From Thelonectria olida (taxonomy: Eukaryota; Ascomycota; Sordariomycetes; Hypocreales; Nectriaceae): a stretch of 18,101 bases of DNA. The position numbers and the translations under genes were made by a program. Below the pieces are notes generated by a model. The model was not told the DNA's origin. It searched no databases and saw only the letters and a list, made by a program, of their open reading frames with translations. This document shows positions 9,884 through 18,101 of the stretch, one piece after another. Where the stretch lies: the NCBI GenBank assembly GCA_020736575.1, contig JAGPYM010000142.1:1-18101 (forward strand). Direction: 5' to 3'. The stretch's first letter is position 1, and each line of letters starts with the position of its first letter.

Positions 9884-9996
9884 TGCGAAACAGGCTGGAG
9901 TGCTATAAACCTGGTGTGGAAGTGCAGGTAAGAAGGCGGATGGTGAGAGAAATGGATGGCTGGTATACAGAGTCAGGGGAATGAATCAACGAGCGT

Positions 9997-10016
9997 CCTT
10001 TTTATATCTTTTTATA
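9997..10016 (-). promoter_or_regulatory. Tandem TATA-like boxes for the small minus-strand gene
   Basis: Read on the minus strand, TATAAAAAG (10016-10008) is followed at once by ATATAAAAAGG (10007-9997), 114-133 bp upstream of the ATG at 9883. This distance is normal for a fungal core promoter, and it supports the minus-strand gene. Confidence 0.5.
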
Positions 10017-10279
10017 AGCGAACCATCCTTGCAAGATGACTGCTGGCCTTCAAAGTTTCGTCTCCCCTACCGCACGCTGCTTATACAACCGGACAAGGGC
10101 AACAGTCCCTCAAAGTCTCTGCCATAAGGCAACTCATATCATGGCCCATTCTCACCAAAGTATCCCATGGGCCCGGAAGAGGGGTCTTTGTCTATGCATC
10201 CGCGGCCGCAGCATCTTCCCGCCAGGCCCTCCGACATACCGTGTTCACACAAGTGCAACCGGTATCTCCGACGGCCTGG

Positions 10280-10302
10280 AAGCCATGTGAAACACGTGGC
10301 TT
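10280..10302. repeat. Short hairpin with an E-box arm, nested in a wider inverted repeat
   Basis: AAGCCATGTG (10280-10289) and CACGTGGCTT (10293-10302) pair at 9 of 10 positions around an AAA loop. The right arm contains the E-box CACGTG. Outside it, ACACAAGTGC (10247-10256) and GCACTTGTGT (10350-10359) are a perfect 10-bp inverted pair. ACCGGT occurs just inside the left outer arm and again beside the hairpin. This could be a foldback remnant or a regulatory site. Confidence 0.4.
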
Positions 10303-10625
10303 ACCGGTGGTGACCCGCGTCTGTCCCGTCGCCGGTCCAGGGGTGCCACGCACTTGTGTTACCGGCGTATACTCCAGCGTGGAAGCTTCGGCCGATTGGC
10401 GATATCGGTGGGAGGCAAGTTGACTAATGTATGAAATACAATCGTGGAGGGGGGAGATCCACCATAGACACAAACAAGCAAGGGTTGCAAACGCAAAACT
10501 TTGGGAGATGGCTGTGATGCCAGGCTGTGCTTGTCCAGCTGCCCGATATGACAACCGCATGCATGCTACGAAATAACCCAACCCCTGTGAGACAACACCT
10601 CTCGGTGAGGGACCATGTCTCTACA

Positions 10626-10640
10626 AGAGATGTCATCTCT
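10626..10640. repeat. 15-bp palindrome
   Basis: AGAGATG, a single T, then CATCTCT form a perfect inverted repeat with 7-bp arms. A second short pairing (TCTCT/AGAGA) overlaps its left arm. Function unknown. Confidence 0.4.
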
Positions 10641-11146
10641 ACACTCCAGTAGAGGCCATATGGCTTCAAAGTATGCCGAGTAGTGAGGCGGCCGGCCCCC
10701 TTATTCCCCAGCAAGACTTTGAAGGGCTCCAGAGCTTGCGCGCGGCTCTGCCCCTTGCGTGGGCCTGCCCCAACTCGGCACACTCCCCAGGCAAAGCGGA
10801 AGACCGTAGTCATCGGAAATTTCTTTGAGTCGGACGGGTTTCTTTGTTTGCTCCATGGTGTCTATGGTGGGTGCTGCTGGACGGATAGCTGCACATAGGC
10901 AGTCCTCCATCAGCAATGGCAGCGACCGTAAATAATGCTCCGTGAAGCTACGCTGCGGCTGATGATGATATCACTACTATCTAGGCGAGGGAAGCGATGC
11001 GAGTGTGAGCTTGTGATTACTTTTCTCGTGGCATGCACATAGTCCGGGGCACTGCCGTGAGATGAGCCGTGGCAACCCCTTTTTGGTGAGACGGTCTCAA
11101 CGCGACCCGAAGCCGACTGGACGATGGACCAATAACCTTGGATAGA

Positions 11147-11491
11147 ATGAAAGAGTATGTCGGGGTTGTCAGCGATCAAGTGCCGACTCTATCGAATTTG
11201 ACGTTTGATGCCGATCTTAACTTGCAGCGCTATCTCGGGCATTGCGATGCTTATTATCTCCATCTGGAAAGTCATTCGAAGCTAAGCCTCCAGCCCTACG
11301 ATCCAGTTTTTAACATGTTCCTTGCTGTCCAGTCAGGGTTGTGTTTCGCGCGCCGCAGGGGTGGATTGGGATGGATCGCGCTGACAGGGCGCATCAGCAA
11401 GGTCAGGGGGTCCCTTGTCAGTTCTCAGCCACGAGAAGCCGATTTATCCATCTCCGTATACCTATTGATATATAAAGCAAAGAGTCTATAA
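11147..11491 (+). CDS. Weak hypothetical ORF (114 aa)
   Basis: An unspliced frame from ATG 11147 to TAA 11491 encodes 114 residues, with no domain I recognise. A CCAAT occurs just upstream (near 11128). The first 60 residues have a protein-like mix of hydrophobic and polar residues; the second half is Arg/Gly-rich and less convincing. Its stop lies just past a TATA box that seems to serve a separate start at 11637. It may be chance or a gene fragment. Confidence 0.2.
   Translation: MKEYVGVVSDQVPTLSNLTFDADLNLQRYLGHCDAYYLHLESHSKLSLQPYDPVFNMFLAVQSGLCFARRRGGLGWIALTGRISKVRGSLVSSQPREADLSISVYLLIYKAKSL
11469..11476 (+). promoter_or_regulatory. TATA box upstream of the truncated start at 11637
   Basis: TATATAAA lies about 160 bp before the ATG at 11637. 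The stretch between is pyrimidine-rich with several CTTCCTC/CTATCA-like segments, as in fungal leaders. It looks like a core promoter whose gene is lost in the AT-rich block. Confidence 0.4.
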
Positions 11492-11636
11492 TAGGGTGCT
11501 GGACTATCATACTCTCATCAATCAGATCTTCCTCGCCTCTGAATCCCAAGCCAAACCGTCCACGGCAAATTGCACCCGTATACTACCTGTCTGCTTTTTA
11601 CCTATTCTTAGACCGTCTCTTTTATTGCTCGCCATT

Positions 11637-11778
11637 ATGGGTGCATACCACTCGAAGACTAATAAGGACTAGATTATTCTCTTGCCGAAGGTGCGTTTTC
11701 TAATTAATAAGTTAGAGAGCAATAAAGTGCGATTGCTTATAAGTAACTGCAAATTGTTTACTAATTATATAATGCTAT
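11637..11778 (+). pseudogene. Possible 5' gene end interrupted at the RIP boundary
   Basis: ATG 11637 (GCCATTATGGGT) starts a frame of 11 codons (MGAYHSKTNKD) that ends at TAG 11670-11672. After the stop the same frame is open for about 35 codons to near 11778, with basic and hydrophobic residues. The stop could have come from CAG by the C-to-T change typical of RIP at CpA. A TATA box and leader-like sequence precede it. I cannot name the product; it could be a host gene or the first part of the mobile element. Confidence 0.3.
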
Positions 11779-12157
11779 TTTAAATATAAAAAAGCTGCTT
11801 TTTAATAGTATTACTTTCTTTAAGTTTAATAGGATCCTTGCTAGAAGTTATATTATATTTATTTACTTTATTATTTTTATATTAATAGTTATATATATAA
11901 GCTAAATAAATAATTAAAATAAGTTTATACTTTTTACTTACTTTTCCTTACCTTATATAATTATATTTCTTATAAAAAATTTCAGCTAATAAATTAAATA
12001 AAAGGATTTTAAAAATCTATTTTTTTACTATTTTATATAGCTATTTACTTTTTATTTATTATATTTTTAAATGTATTTATATATTTAAGCCCCTAGTTGG
12101 ATTTTATTTAATTAATATCTTTTAAAGCTTTCTTTCTACTTATATATTTATTATAAA

Positions 12158-12218
12158 TCCGGGCTGCGCCCGTATCTTAGTTATATATGCGTGCGGTATG
12201 CATTTAGAGCGGATGTGT
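12158..12218. other. GC-richer island with a hairpin inside the AT block
   Basis: Here CpG, TpG and CpA are retained, unlike the surrounding DNA. CGGGC (12160-12164) and GCCCG (12168-12172) form a perfect 5-bp stem around TGC. It may be a junction between elements, a later insertion, or sequence never recognised as repeated. Confidence 0.5.
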
Positions 12219-14399
12219 ATTATAGGGGGTATAAGGGCTAGGTTATATAATATAAGAGTATTAGTAAAACTTTAAAATATATTAAAAGGGAAGAGCTTTT
12301 CTTCTTTTTAAGTTTATTAATATTATAATTAATACCTATTTATAAACGCCCTAGGGCTAGTCTATTATAATTAATAAACTTTATTATAATAGCTAATTTA
12401 AACTAGAAGGGGGAGTGGCTATAAGGGGCCCTAATTTTAATAGTACTAGTAGTAGAATAGATATAAGGGGTATCTATTCTAATTTTAAAAGGAACTTTAA
12501 ATATTACTAGTATATTAATAGCTTTATAAAGAACTTTTAATATTTATATAAAGTTTTTATAATACTAGTAGTAATAATTTATAACTAATAGGAGTAATTA
12601 AAAGCTATATATTGTAAGAATTAGGCTTAAAATAGAAATTGCCTTAAATTATAAGTAGTACCTTTCTATTTATAAACTACTTTTATAATAATTAAAATAA
12701 TATTAAACTTATTTTAAAAACTTTAATTAGTTTAAAAACCCTTATTTAAAAGACTATTATTTAATAGTAATAAGGTAATATTTAAAGTTTAATAATTAAT
12801 AATTATATATAAGTTAAATATAAATTAGGTTTTTATTAGAAATAAAAAGAATATATTTTTTATATTTAAATAGCTATTATAAATAAGATTAAACTTAAAA
12901 TTAGGGTATATTATAAAAGGGGCAAGTAGTATAATATATATAACTTATTAATATTTATTAAATATATTATATTCTTTTACTTTATAAATTATAAAAAGAA
13001 AAAAGCCCTTTTAAATTTATAATATATTTAATAAGGAAAAAATAAAATATTTTATAACTTTTACTAGTAATTTAAATAGCTTCTAGTTTAAATAGGGGTT
13101 TAAAATAGTTAAATAAAAGTAAATTATTTTAATTTTATAATATATTAAATAGAAAATAAAAGAATATTATTTAAATAAAAAAATTAATTATTTTAATTAT
13201 AAGGTAGCCTTTTATATATATAAAAAGGTAGTAATTAAAATTAAATTCTATAAATTAAAAGAGAGGTATTAAATATAATTAGTATTAGAAAGGAGTATAA
13301 TTATATTATTATTAATAATAAATTAAAAAGGGAATATACTAATATTAAGTGTAAATATAATTAGAACAGTTTATAGCTAAAGTAGTAGGGATATTAGGGG
13401 CTAAGGATCCTATAGAGCCTCCCTAACTTTTAAAAATTAGGTAAAATAAGTATAATAAGTCTTTTAAATTGTCTTTAATATATAAAAGAGAAGGGCAAAT
13501 GCTTTTATTATAAATCTAATAAGTATTATATAGTAATTATATTTATTTATAATAAGATAGCTAATAATATTTAATATATTTATATTAATCTAATAGTAAT
13601 TAATAAAAGTTAAATTTAAAAGAAAAGGGAAATATTATATTTTTAATTAAGTTTTATATAAGGGTAAATATTAGCTTACTAATTATACTATTAGTTATTA
13701 TAAAAGAATAGAAATATATTAAAAAAATAAAGAAATAATAGTAAAAAAGAATAAAAAATAGAAAATTAAATAAATAGATCTTATTAATAGTTTTAATTTA
13801 TTTAATAATTTAGGTTTTTTAATATTTTATTAATTTTAAATATAACTGCTATAATATAATAAGTAAATAAGTAGCCTAAAAGCTAGCTTAAAATAGGTCT
13901 AGCTATTTATATTATAAAGCTTAAGTATAATAGTAAAATAAATTAAAAGTAAAAGATTATATAAATAGTATATACCTTATTAAATATTAATAATTAGAAG
14001 TGCCTAGCCTTATTTTATATAATTTTAAAACTTATATAAAATATAATCTTAAACTCTTTTAAATAGAATATTAAAATATTTATATTATTTTAAAATATAA
14101 AAATTAAAAATTAGAAATATAAAGAATAATTATAAAAAATTTATAATATAATTATTTAAAATTTAAATAATTAGAGTTATAAGTTTAATTTTTACTACCC
14201 TTTTTAATAGAAAATAAAATAGAGGAGGTTAAATTATCCTTCCTTTTTATAAGTATTTATAAGATTATAATAATATTTTAAACTATTATAAGTAAGATAT
14301 AAAATATAAGTATTATAATAGTAAAAATAGGTAAGTAGACCTATTTAAAAGGCTACTTAAAGAGGTCTAGGAATTTACTAATCTTTTTAATAAAAAAAG

Positions 14400-15330
14400 G
14401 CATCTGCCCTCCCCTTATATTAGAAATAAGTAATTATTATATCTAGTTAAAAAAAGGGCTAAATAAATACAATTTAAAACTATTATAAGGCCTATTATAT
14501 AATATATTAAAAGACTATTTATTTAAATTATAAAAGTAAATTATAAACCTTATAAATAAGAAATAGATTTAAATAAGTGCCTTTTTAATAGTTATATTAT
14601 TCTATTATAAAAAAGGTAAATAAAAGCTAGTAGTTTTATATAAACTATTATATATTAAATAAAATTATATTTTAAAACTATTATTTTTACTTTTAATTAG
14701 AAAGACTTTTATTTTCTTTTTAAATATATTAGTTTATAAAACTAAATATATATATAGTATTTATTATATATATATAGCTAAAAGTAATAAGTATTTAATA
14801 GCCTTTTAAATAAGGTTTAGCCTTTTTAAATAGCTAGTTACCCTTTTAGCTTATTAGAGCGCTAGTAACCTTTTAATAGTATATTAATAAGGTATTAGAA
14901 ACTTCCTTTAGGATTTTATAATAGTATATTTAAATAATATACTAGTTTATTTTAAGGCAGTTAGAATAATTATATAAAAAAGGTTTAAATAATATTTAAA
15001 TACTTTTATAATATAAGTTAAATATTAATTTAAATAAGTATATATTTATAATAAAAAAGTTAAATATTTTATTTTATTATAAAATAAAGTTACTATTTAT
15101 TTTAATTTTAAAAAGATTTTAATAATATAAGTATAAAACTACTAATAAAAGTAAAAAAGTATAAAACTTTTTAAAATTTACTAATTTTTATTATAAATTT
15201 ATTTTAAACTTTTTAAAAATTATTAGCCTTTTAATTTATTTTATTAAAAAGGGAGTGCCTTTTTACTAAATAGAAAAGGAGAATAATACTTTTAAAAGAA
15301 TAAAAACTATTTTTATTTTATATTTAGTTC
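14400..15330 (+). pseudogene. Reverse transcriptase domain, Ty3/Gypsy, degraded
   Basis: The frame containing 14912 shows the family landmarks in order. There is a PP.....I.LKKGLNKYNL-like lead-in (from about 14410), a YYKKGK stretch matching the VKKKDGKLR region (about 14600), and LLYIK.NYILKL matching the ALN..T..NRYPLP segment. The active-site segment IVYLNNILVY follows, with YLNN at 14927-14938 where the family has YLDD. Next is VKYFILL, matching VEYLGFIIS. Asp to Asn at YLDD is what a TpG change to TpA gives. Many TAA/TAG codons sit where Gln, Trp or Arg are expected, as after C-to-T change. Not functional. Confidence 0.85.
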
Positions 15331-15399
15331 TTATTTAATAGATTTAAAAAGGATATAATTATAAAAGTAAATAGCTTAGGTAAGTATTAGAAGGGTGCC

Positions 15400-15720
15400 T
15401 TTTATAAGTTAATATAAAGGGCATTTTATACTTAATAGCTTATTATTTTACCTACCTTTTAATAGCTAAATGAAATTATATAATTTATAATAAGAAGCTA
15501 CTAGCTATTATTTCTTACTTATTAGTATAATTATTAAAGCTTTAGGGCACAGCTAATTTATTTATTATTTTAATAGATTATAAAAATTTAAAATATTTTA
15601 TTAAGTTAAAGCTTATTTTTAAATAGTAAATATATTAAATAGAATTTATTACTATTTAATTATATTTTAAAATATTAGTTAAAATTAAAATATACTAGCT
15701 TAATACTCTTTTTAAAAGGA
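15400..15720 (+). pseudogene. RNase H domain, Ty3/Gypsy, degraded
   Basis: In the frame of 15474 the relic reads NYIIYNKKLLAII (family NYEIYDKELLAI), then GTANLFIILIDYKNLKYF (family TDHKNLEYF). A segment matching RW.EFLT.F.F.I follows, with Trp replaced by a stop, and then LNTLFKR (family ADALSRR). His to Tyr, Asp to Asn and Trp to stop are the changes RIP produces. These motifs in this order identify Gypsy-type RNase H with good confidence. Confidence 0.87.
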
Positions 15721-16489
15721 GTAAGAGGTAAGTAATAATAAACTAAAATAGGCTAGATAATATAGCTAATTTAATTTATAAATAATAGTATAGGGCATAT
15801 TATAAGAAAGTGCTATATATAATATAAAAAGTAGTATAATTATAACTAGTGCTTAAAAGGGAGCTTAAGTAAAAGAGTAATAGTAGCTACTAGTAGGAAA
15901 TATAATTTTTATAAATATATACTTATAATCCTTTTAAAATTAAATAGTATAAGGAAATAAAACTTATAAGGCTAGGCTCTTATTATATAAAATAAATAGA
16001 GAAAATTTTTAAAAAAAGCTATTATAATAAAATAAATTATAAATTATAAGCTAAATATATAAAAAGTACTTATATATTAAAACTGCTTTTAATTTTATAT
16101 AAGAGCTACTTATAATAATAATTATATAATAAGTTTATAAAGTAATAGTTATATTAGGAAGAATATAACTTTTCTTACCTTATAATATAATTACTATTAA
16201 AATAAAATATTATTAAAAGTTATATAGCTAGTTTAAAATTACTATTATATTAGTAGTTATAATTTAAAATACTAGTATTAAAAATTATCTAGCTACTACT
16301 TATTATAAATAAATACTAGTTATAAATATTAGTTAATTTTATAATAAATTTACTAGTAAAAAGAAGATAACTTATAATATTTAATAGTTATTATAAACTA
16401 TCTTTTTAAATATATTTAATAAAAGTTATAATATTAATAATAGCTAAAATATATATAAAGCAATTTAAAGACTATTAGTAGTATTTTTA

Positions 16490-16680
16490 TAAATTTCTAT
16501 TATAAATTATTAGTAATAAAAGGTTAGATTAAGTTAGAAAGTTTAAGCTATATTTTATAAACTTATAAAAGTTAAATAACTTCTATTTATAGCTTCTACT
16601 TAAAATAAATAGTAGAATAGAGTAAGTAAATTAGAAAATTTAAATAGTTTTATATATAGTTATTACCTTTTTTTAATTAA
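16490..16680 (+). pseudogene. Integrase core fragment, Ty3/Gypsy, degraded
   Basis: In the frame of 16608, ISNKR (about 16509-16523) lies where the family has VSDRG. About 30 codons on, NSRIE-stop-VN-stop-KI (16608-16640) matches the DGQTERVNQ.LE motif that holds the catalytic Glu. Upstream sequence to about 16150 should hold the first part of the core and the zinc-binding region, but I could not align it with confidence. Confidence 0.7.
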
Positions 16681-16799
16681 ACTAAAGGACTATTTTACTA
16701 TTATATAATTAAAACTAAATAATAGAATTATTAATTATAAAAATAAACTTAAATAAGCTTTTTAATAGCTATAATATAAACCTTATTTAATAGTAAACT

Positions 16800-18101
16800 A
16801 TTTAAAAGTAAGCTACTTATTATTAAAAGGGCGGCAGTAGTATTTTATACTTATTTAAAAGAAAGTATAAAACTTATATAAAATATAATTATATTTATAT
16901 AATAATAGTAATAGAGTTTATATAAAAATCTTAAAAGCTAGTAGAGTAATTTTAAATTAGTAATTAAATATAACTATTATTATAAAATATAATAATACAC
17001 TAGTTAAATAAAAAGCTAGATTAGAAATATATTAAATATATAATAATAGGGCTAAAAATATTTTAAATATTATTTTTAATATATTAGGTAATATATATAA
17101 ACTTTTTATATAAATTAATAAAATAGGCTATAACTAACTTATTACCTTTTTAAATCTTTTAAATTTATATTTAAATTTTAAATAGTTCTTTTTAAAAATA
17201 TTAAAAAAATAAAAAAGAAGTATTATATTAAAAAATTCTTATTATAAAAAATATATTATAATTAAAGTAAATATTAGTAAGTATTAGTAAAATAAAAGAA
17301 TATAATAACTAATATAAATACTATTAGAAATATTTAAAAATATACTAATATTAAATAATTTAAAATAAAATAGAAAAGTATAAAAATAAATAATAGGCAT
17401 ATATATAATAGTACTAATAGAAAATCTTTTTAATTATAATAAATTAAACTATTTATATATAATAGTAAAAACTTATATAAAATATAAGGTAGGGCAGGGG
17501 GTTAGGGGTTAGGGGTAGGGGCGGAATAGTTAGGCCTAGGGAGGGGGAGGGGTATTTTATTAAAAGCTTCTTATTTTCTATTATATTTTCTCCTTTTTAA
17601 TTTTAATAATTTAATATTAGGAATATAAAGATTTATAATAGTAGGGGGCAGGAATAGTAGGAGTTTAATAATAGTAACAATTAGCTGCTATATATATTAC
17701 TTATAAGTATTTTTAGCTATTTATAATAAAAGTAGCCTCCTTTTTATAAGTAATATAGTATTTTAATAGCCTTTTTATAAAAAATATAATACTTTTTATT
17801 ACTATTTTATAAATATATAAATAGTATTATATTAGTAAATTACTATTATATAAAAAGTTAATAAAATTAAAAAGTAAGTATAATAAATATATATTAAAAC
17901 TAAGTAAATTATATTAAAAACTAATAGTAAGCTATTAAAAGTAGTAATAGCCTACTAAGGGGTATATTAAAATAATATAAGTAAGGGAAAGGGAATTAGA
18001 CTTAATTAGAATTCTAATAAATAAGGAGTTTTAGCTAGGGGTTATTAAATTAATTAAAGGTAAAGAGGAGTATATATAAAGATAGTAGGGGTATATATAA
18101 A
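16800..18101. other. Right part of AT-rich block, unresolved
   Basis: Apart from the G-rich tract I see no protein relic I can name. By position it should contain the end of the Gypsy element and its 3' long terminal repeat, or a second RIP-mutated repeat. I did not find a matching copy of any long segment in the left part (11690-14390). Confidence 0.35.
17491..17552 (+). repeat. G-rich tract with telomere-like TTAGGGG units
   Basis: Inside the AT-rich block, a run of five G at 17497-17501 is followed by TTAGGGG (17502-17508), TTAGGGG (17509-17515) and TAGGGG (17516-17521). A second G cluster follows at 17538-17552. Four G runs separated by 2-3 bases fit the G-quadruplex pattern. The units differ from the usual fungal telomere TTAGGG by one extra G, so telomeric origin is only a possibility. 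Confidence 0.55.

Larger units (their letters stand above)
9884..11146. other. Intergenic, low coding potential, with several inverted repeats
   Basis: Apart from the TATA boxes at 9997-10016 I see no gene. Minus-strand frames at 10192-10581 and 10424-10813 are open by chance as far as I can tell: no motifs and no splicing. Short inverted repeats at 10247-10359, 10280-10302 and 10626-10640 are the only structure noticed. Confidence 0.4.
14390..16800 (+). mobile_element. RIP-degraded Ty3/Gypsy LTR retrotransposon (pol region)
   Basis: Reading the plus strand through its stops recovers the pol order reverse transcriptase, RNase H, integrase. This order separates Ty3/Gypsy from Ty1/Copia, where integrase comes first. 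The frames differ between parts (reverse transcriptase in the frame of 14912, RNase H and integrase in that of 15474), so at least one indel or frame change has occurred besides point mutation. Terminal repeats, primer-binding site and gag could not be placed. The element is dead. The clade (for example chromovirus) is not determined. Confidence 0.85.
11690..18101. repeat. AT-rich, RIP-saturated repeat block
   Basis: Base composition changes sharply near 11690, from about half GC to very AT-rich, and stays so to the right edge. CpA, TpG and CpG are nearly absent: counting by eye in 14041-14460 I find one CpA, one TpG and no CpG in 420 bases. TpA is in great excess. The C bases left are mostly in CpT or CpC. 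This is the known footprint of repeat-induced point mutation (C-to-T at CpA on either strand), which silences duplicated DNA in Pezizomycotina. No intact gene is possible here. The block contains the Ty3/Gypsy relic; its left (11690-14390) and right (16800-18101) parts probably include gag, protease, long terminal repeats or other elements that I could not resolve. Confidence 0.92.

Noticed and set aside
10192..10581. 129-codon minus-strand frame with a hydrophobic stretch resembling a signal peptide
   Set aside because: It starts only at TTG at the listed end, the hydrophobic stretch is internal, and no family resemblance is visible.
12595..12660. Cys-containing stretch resembling a gag zinc knuckle (CCHC)
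   Set aside because: Spacing between the Cys codons is one residue off and the first Cys and the His are not visible. It cannot be claimed, though gag is expected in this area.
11690..18101. Paired long terminal repeats of the Gypsy element
   Set aside because: I looked for matching long segments on both sides of the pol relic and found none I trust. Low-complexity A/T sequence gives many false matches.
1..18101. tRNA or rRNA genes, CRISPR arrays, bacterial-type operons
   Set aside because: No tRNA B-box-like TTCGA pattern in a cloverleaf context, no spaced direct-repeat array, and the spliced gene structure is eukaryotic.

Overview
The window looks like nuclear DNA of a filamentous ascomycete (Pezizomycotina, most likely a sordariomycete; the class is an inference). 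The genes have several exons with short introns (about 55-120 nt), GTAAGT/GTACGT-type donors and CTAAC-type branch sites. One gene belongs to a fungal PD-(D/E)XK nuclease-like family. The last 6.4 kb is an AT-rich block with the dinucleotide signature of repeat-induced point mutation (RIP).

Layout. Bases 1-766 (minus) hold the 5' part of an SRPK-like protein kinase gene that runs off the left edge. About 100 bp away and divergent is a small uncertain two-exon gene (871-1232, plus). After an intergenic stretch, 2160-4969 (minus) is a three-exon gene for an 878-residue Ulp1/C48-type SUMO-protease-like protein with a complete His/Asp/Gln/Cys active site and a long C-terminal coiled coil. Its upstream region (4970-5865) has two CCAAT boxes and a cluster of AACGGTGG repeats. 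A tiny possible gene follows (5866-6059). The clearest plus-strand gene, 7041-8593, is a four-exon PD-(D/E)XK nuclease-like protein of 456 residues with an intact D...ExK core and two basic nuclear-localisation-type motifs. A small minus-strand gene (9371-9883) has good splice signals and TATA boxes. The rest of 8594-11690 is mostly empty, apart from a weak ORF at 11147-11491 and a TATA-led start at 11637 that meets an in-frame stop just before the AT-rich block.

From about 11690 to the right edge the DNA is almost stripped of CpA, TpG and CpG. Read through its many stop codons, the plus strand still shows, in order, a Ty3/Gypsy reverse transcriptase (about 14400-15330), RNase H (about 15400-15720) and integrase core (about 16490-16680). 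This is a dead, RIP-mutated LTR retrotransposon. Two short GC-richer islands survive in it: a hairpin-containing one at 12158-12218, and a G-rich tract with telomere-like TTAGGGG units at 17491-17552.

The genes do not form an obvious pathway. A kinase, a SUMO-protease-like protein and a PD-(D/E)XK nuclease-like protein beside a RIP-silenced repeat block resemble an accessory, fast-evolving gene neighbourhood at the edge of heterochromatin. A shared function is only a hypothesis.
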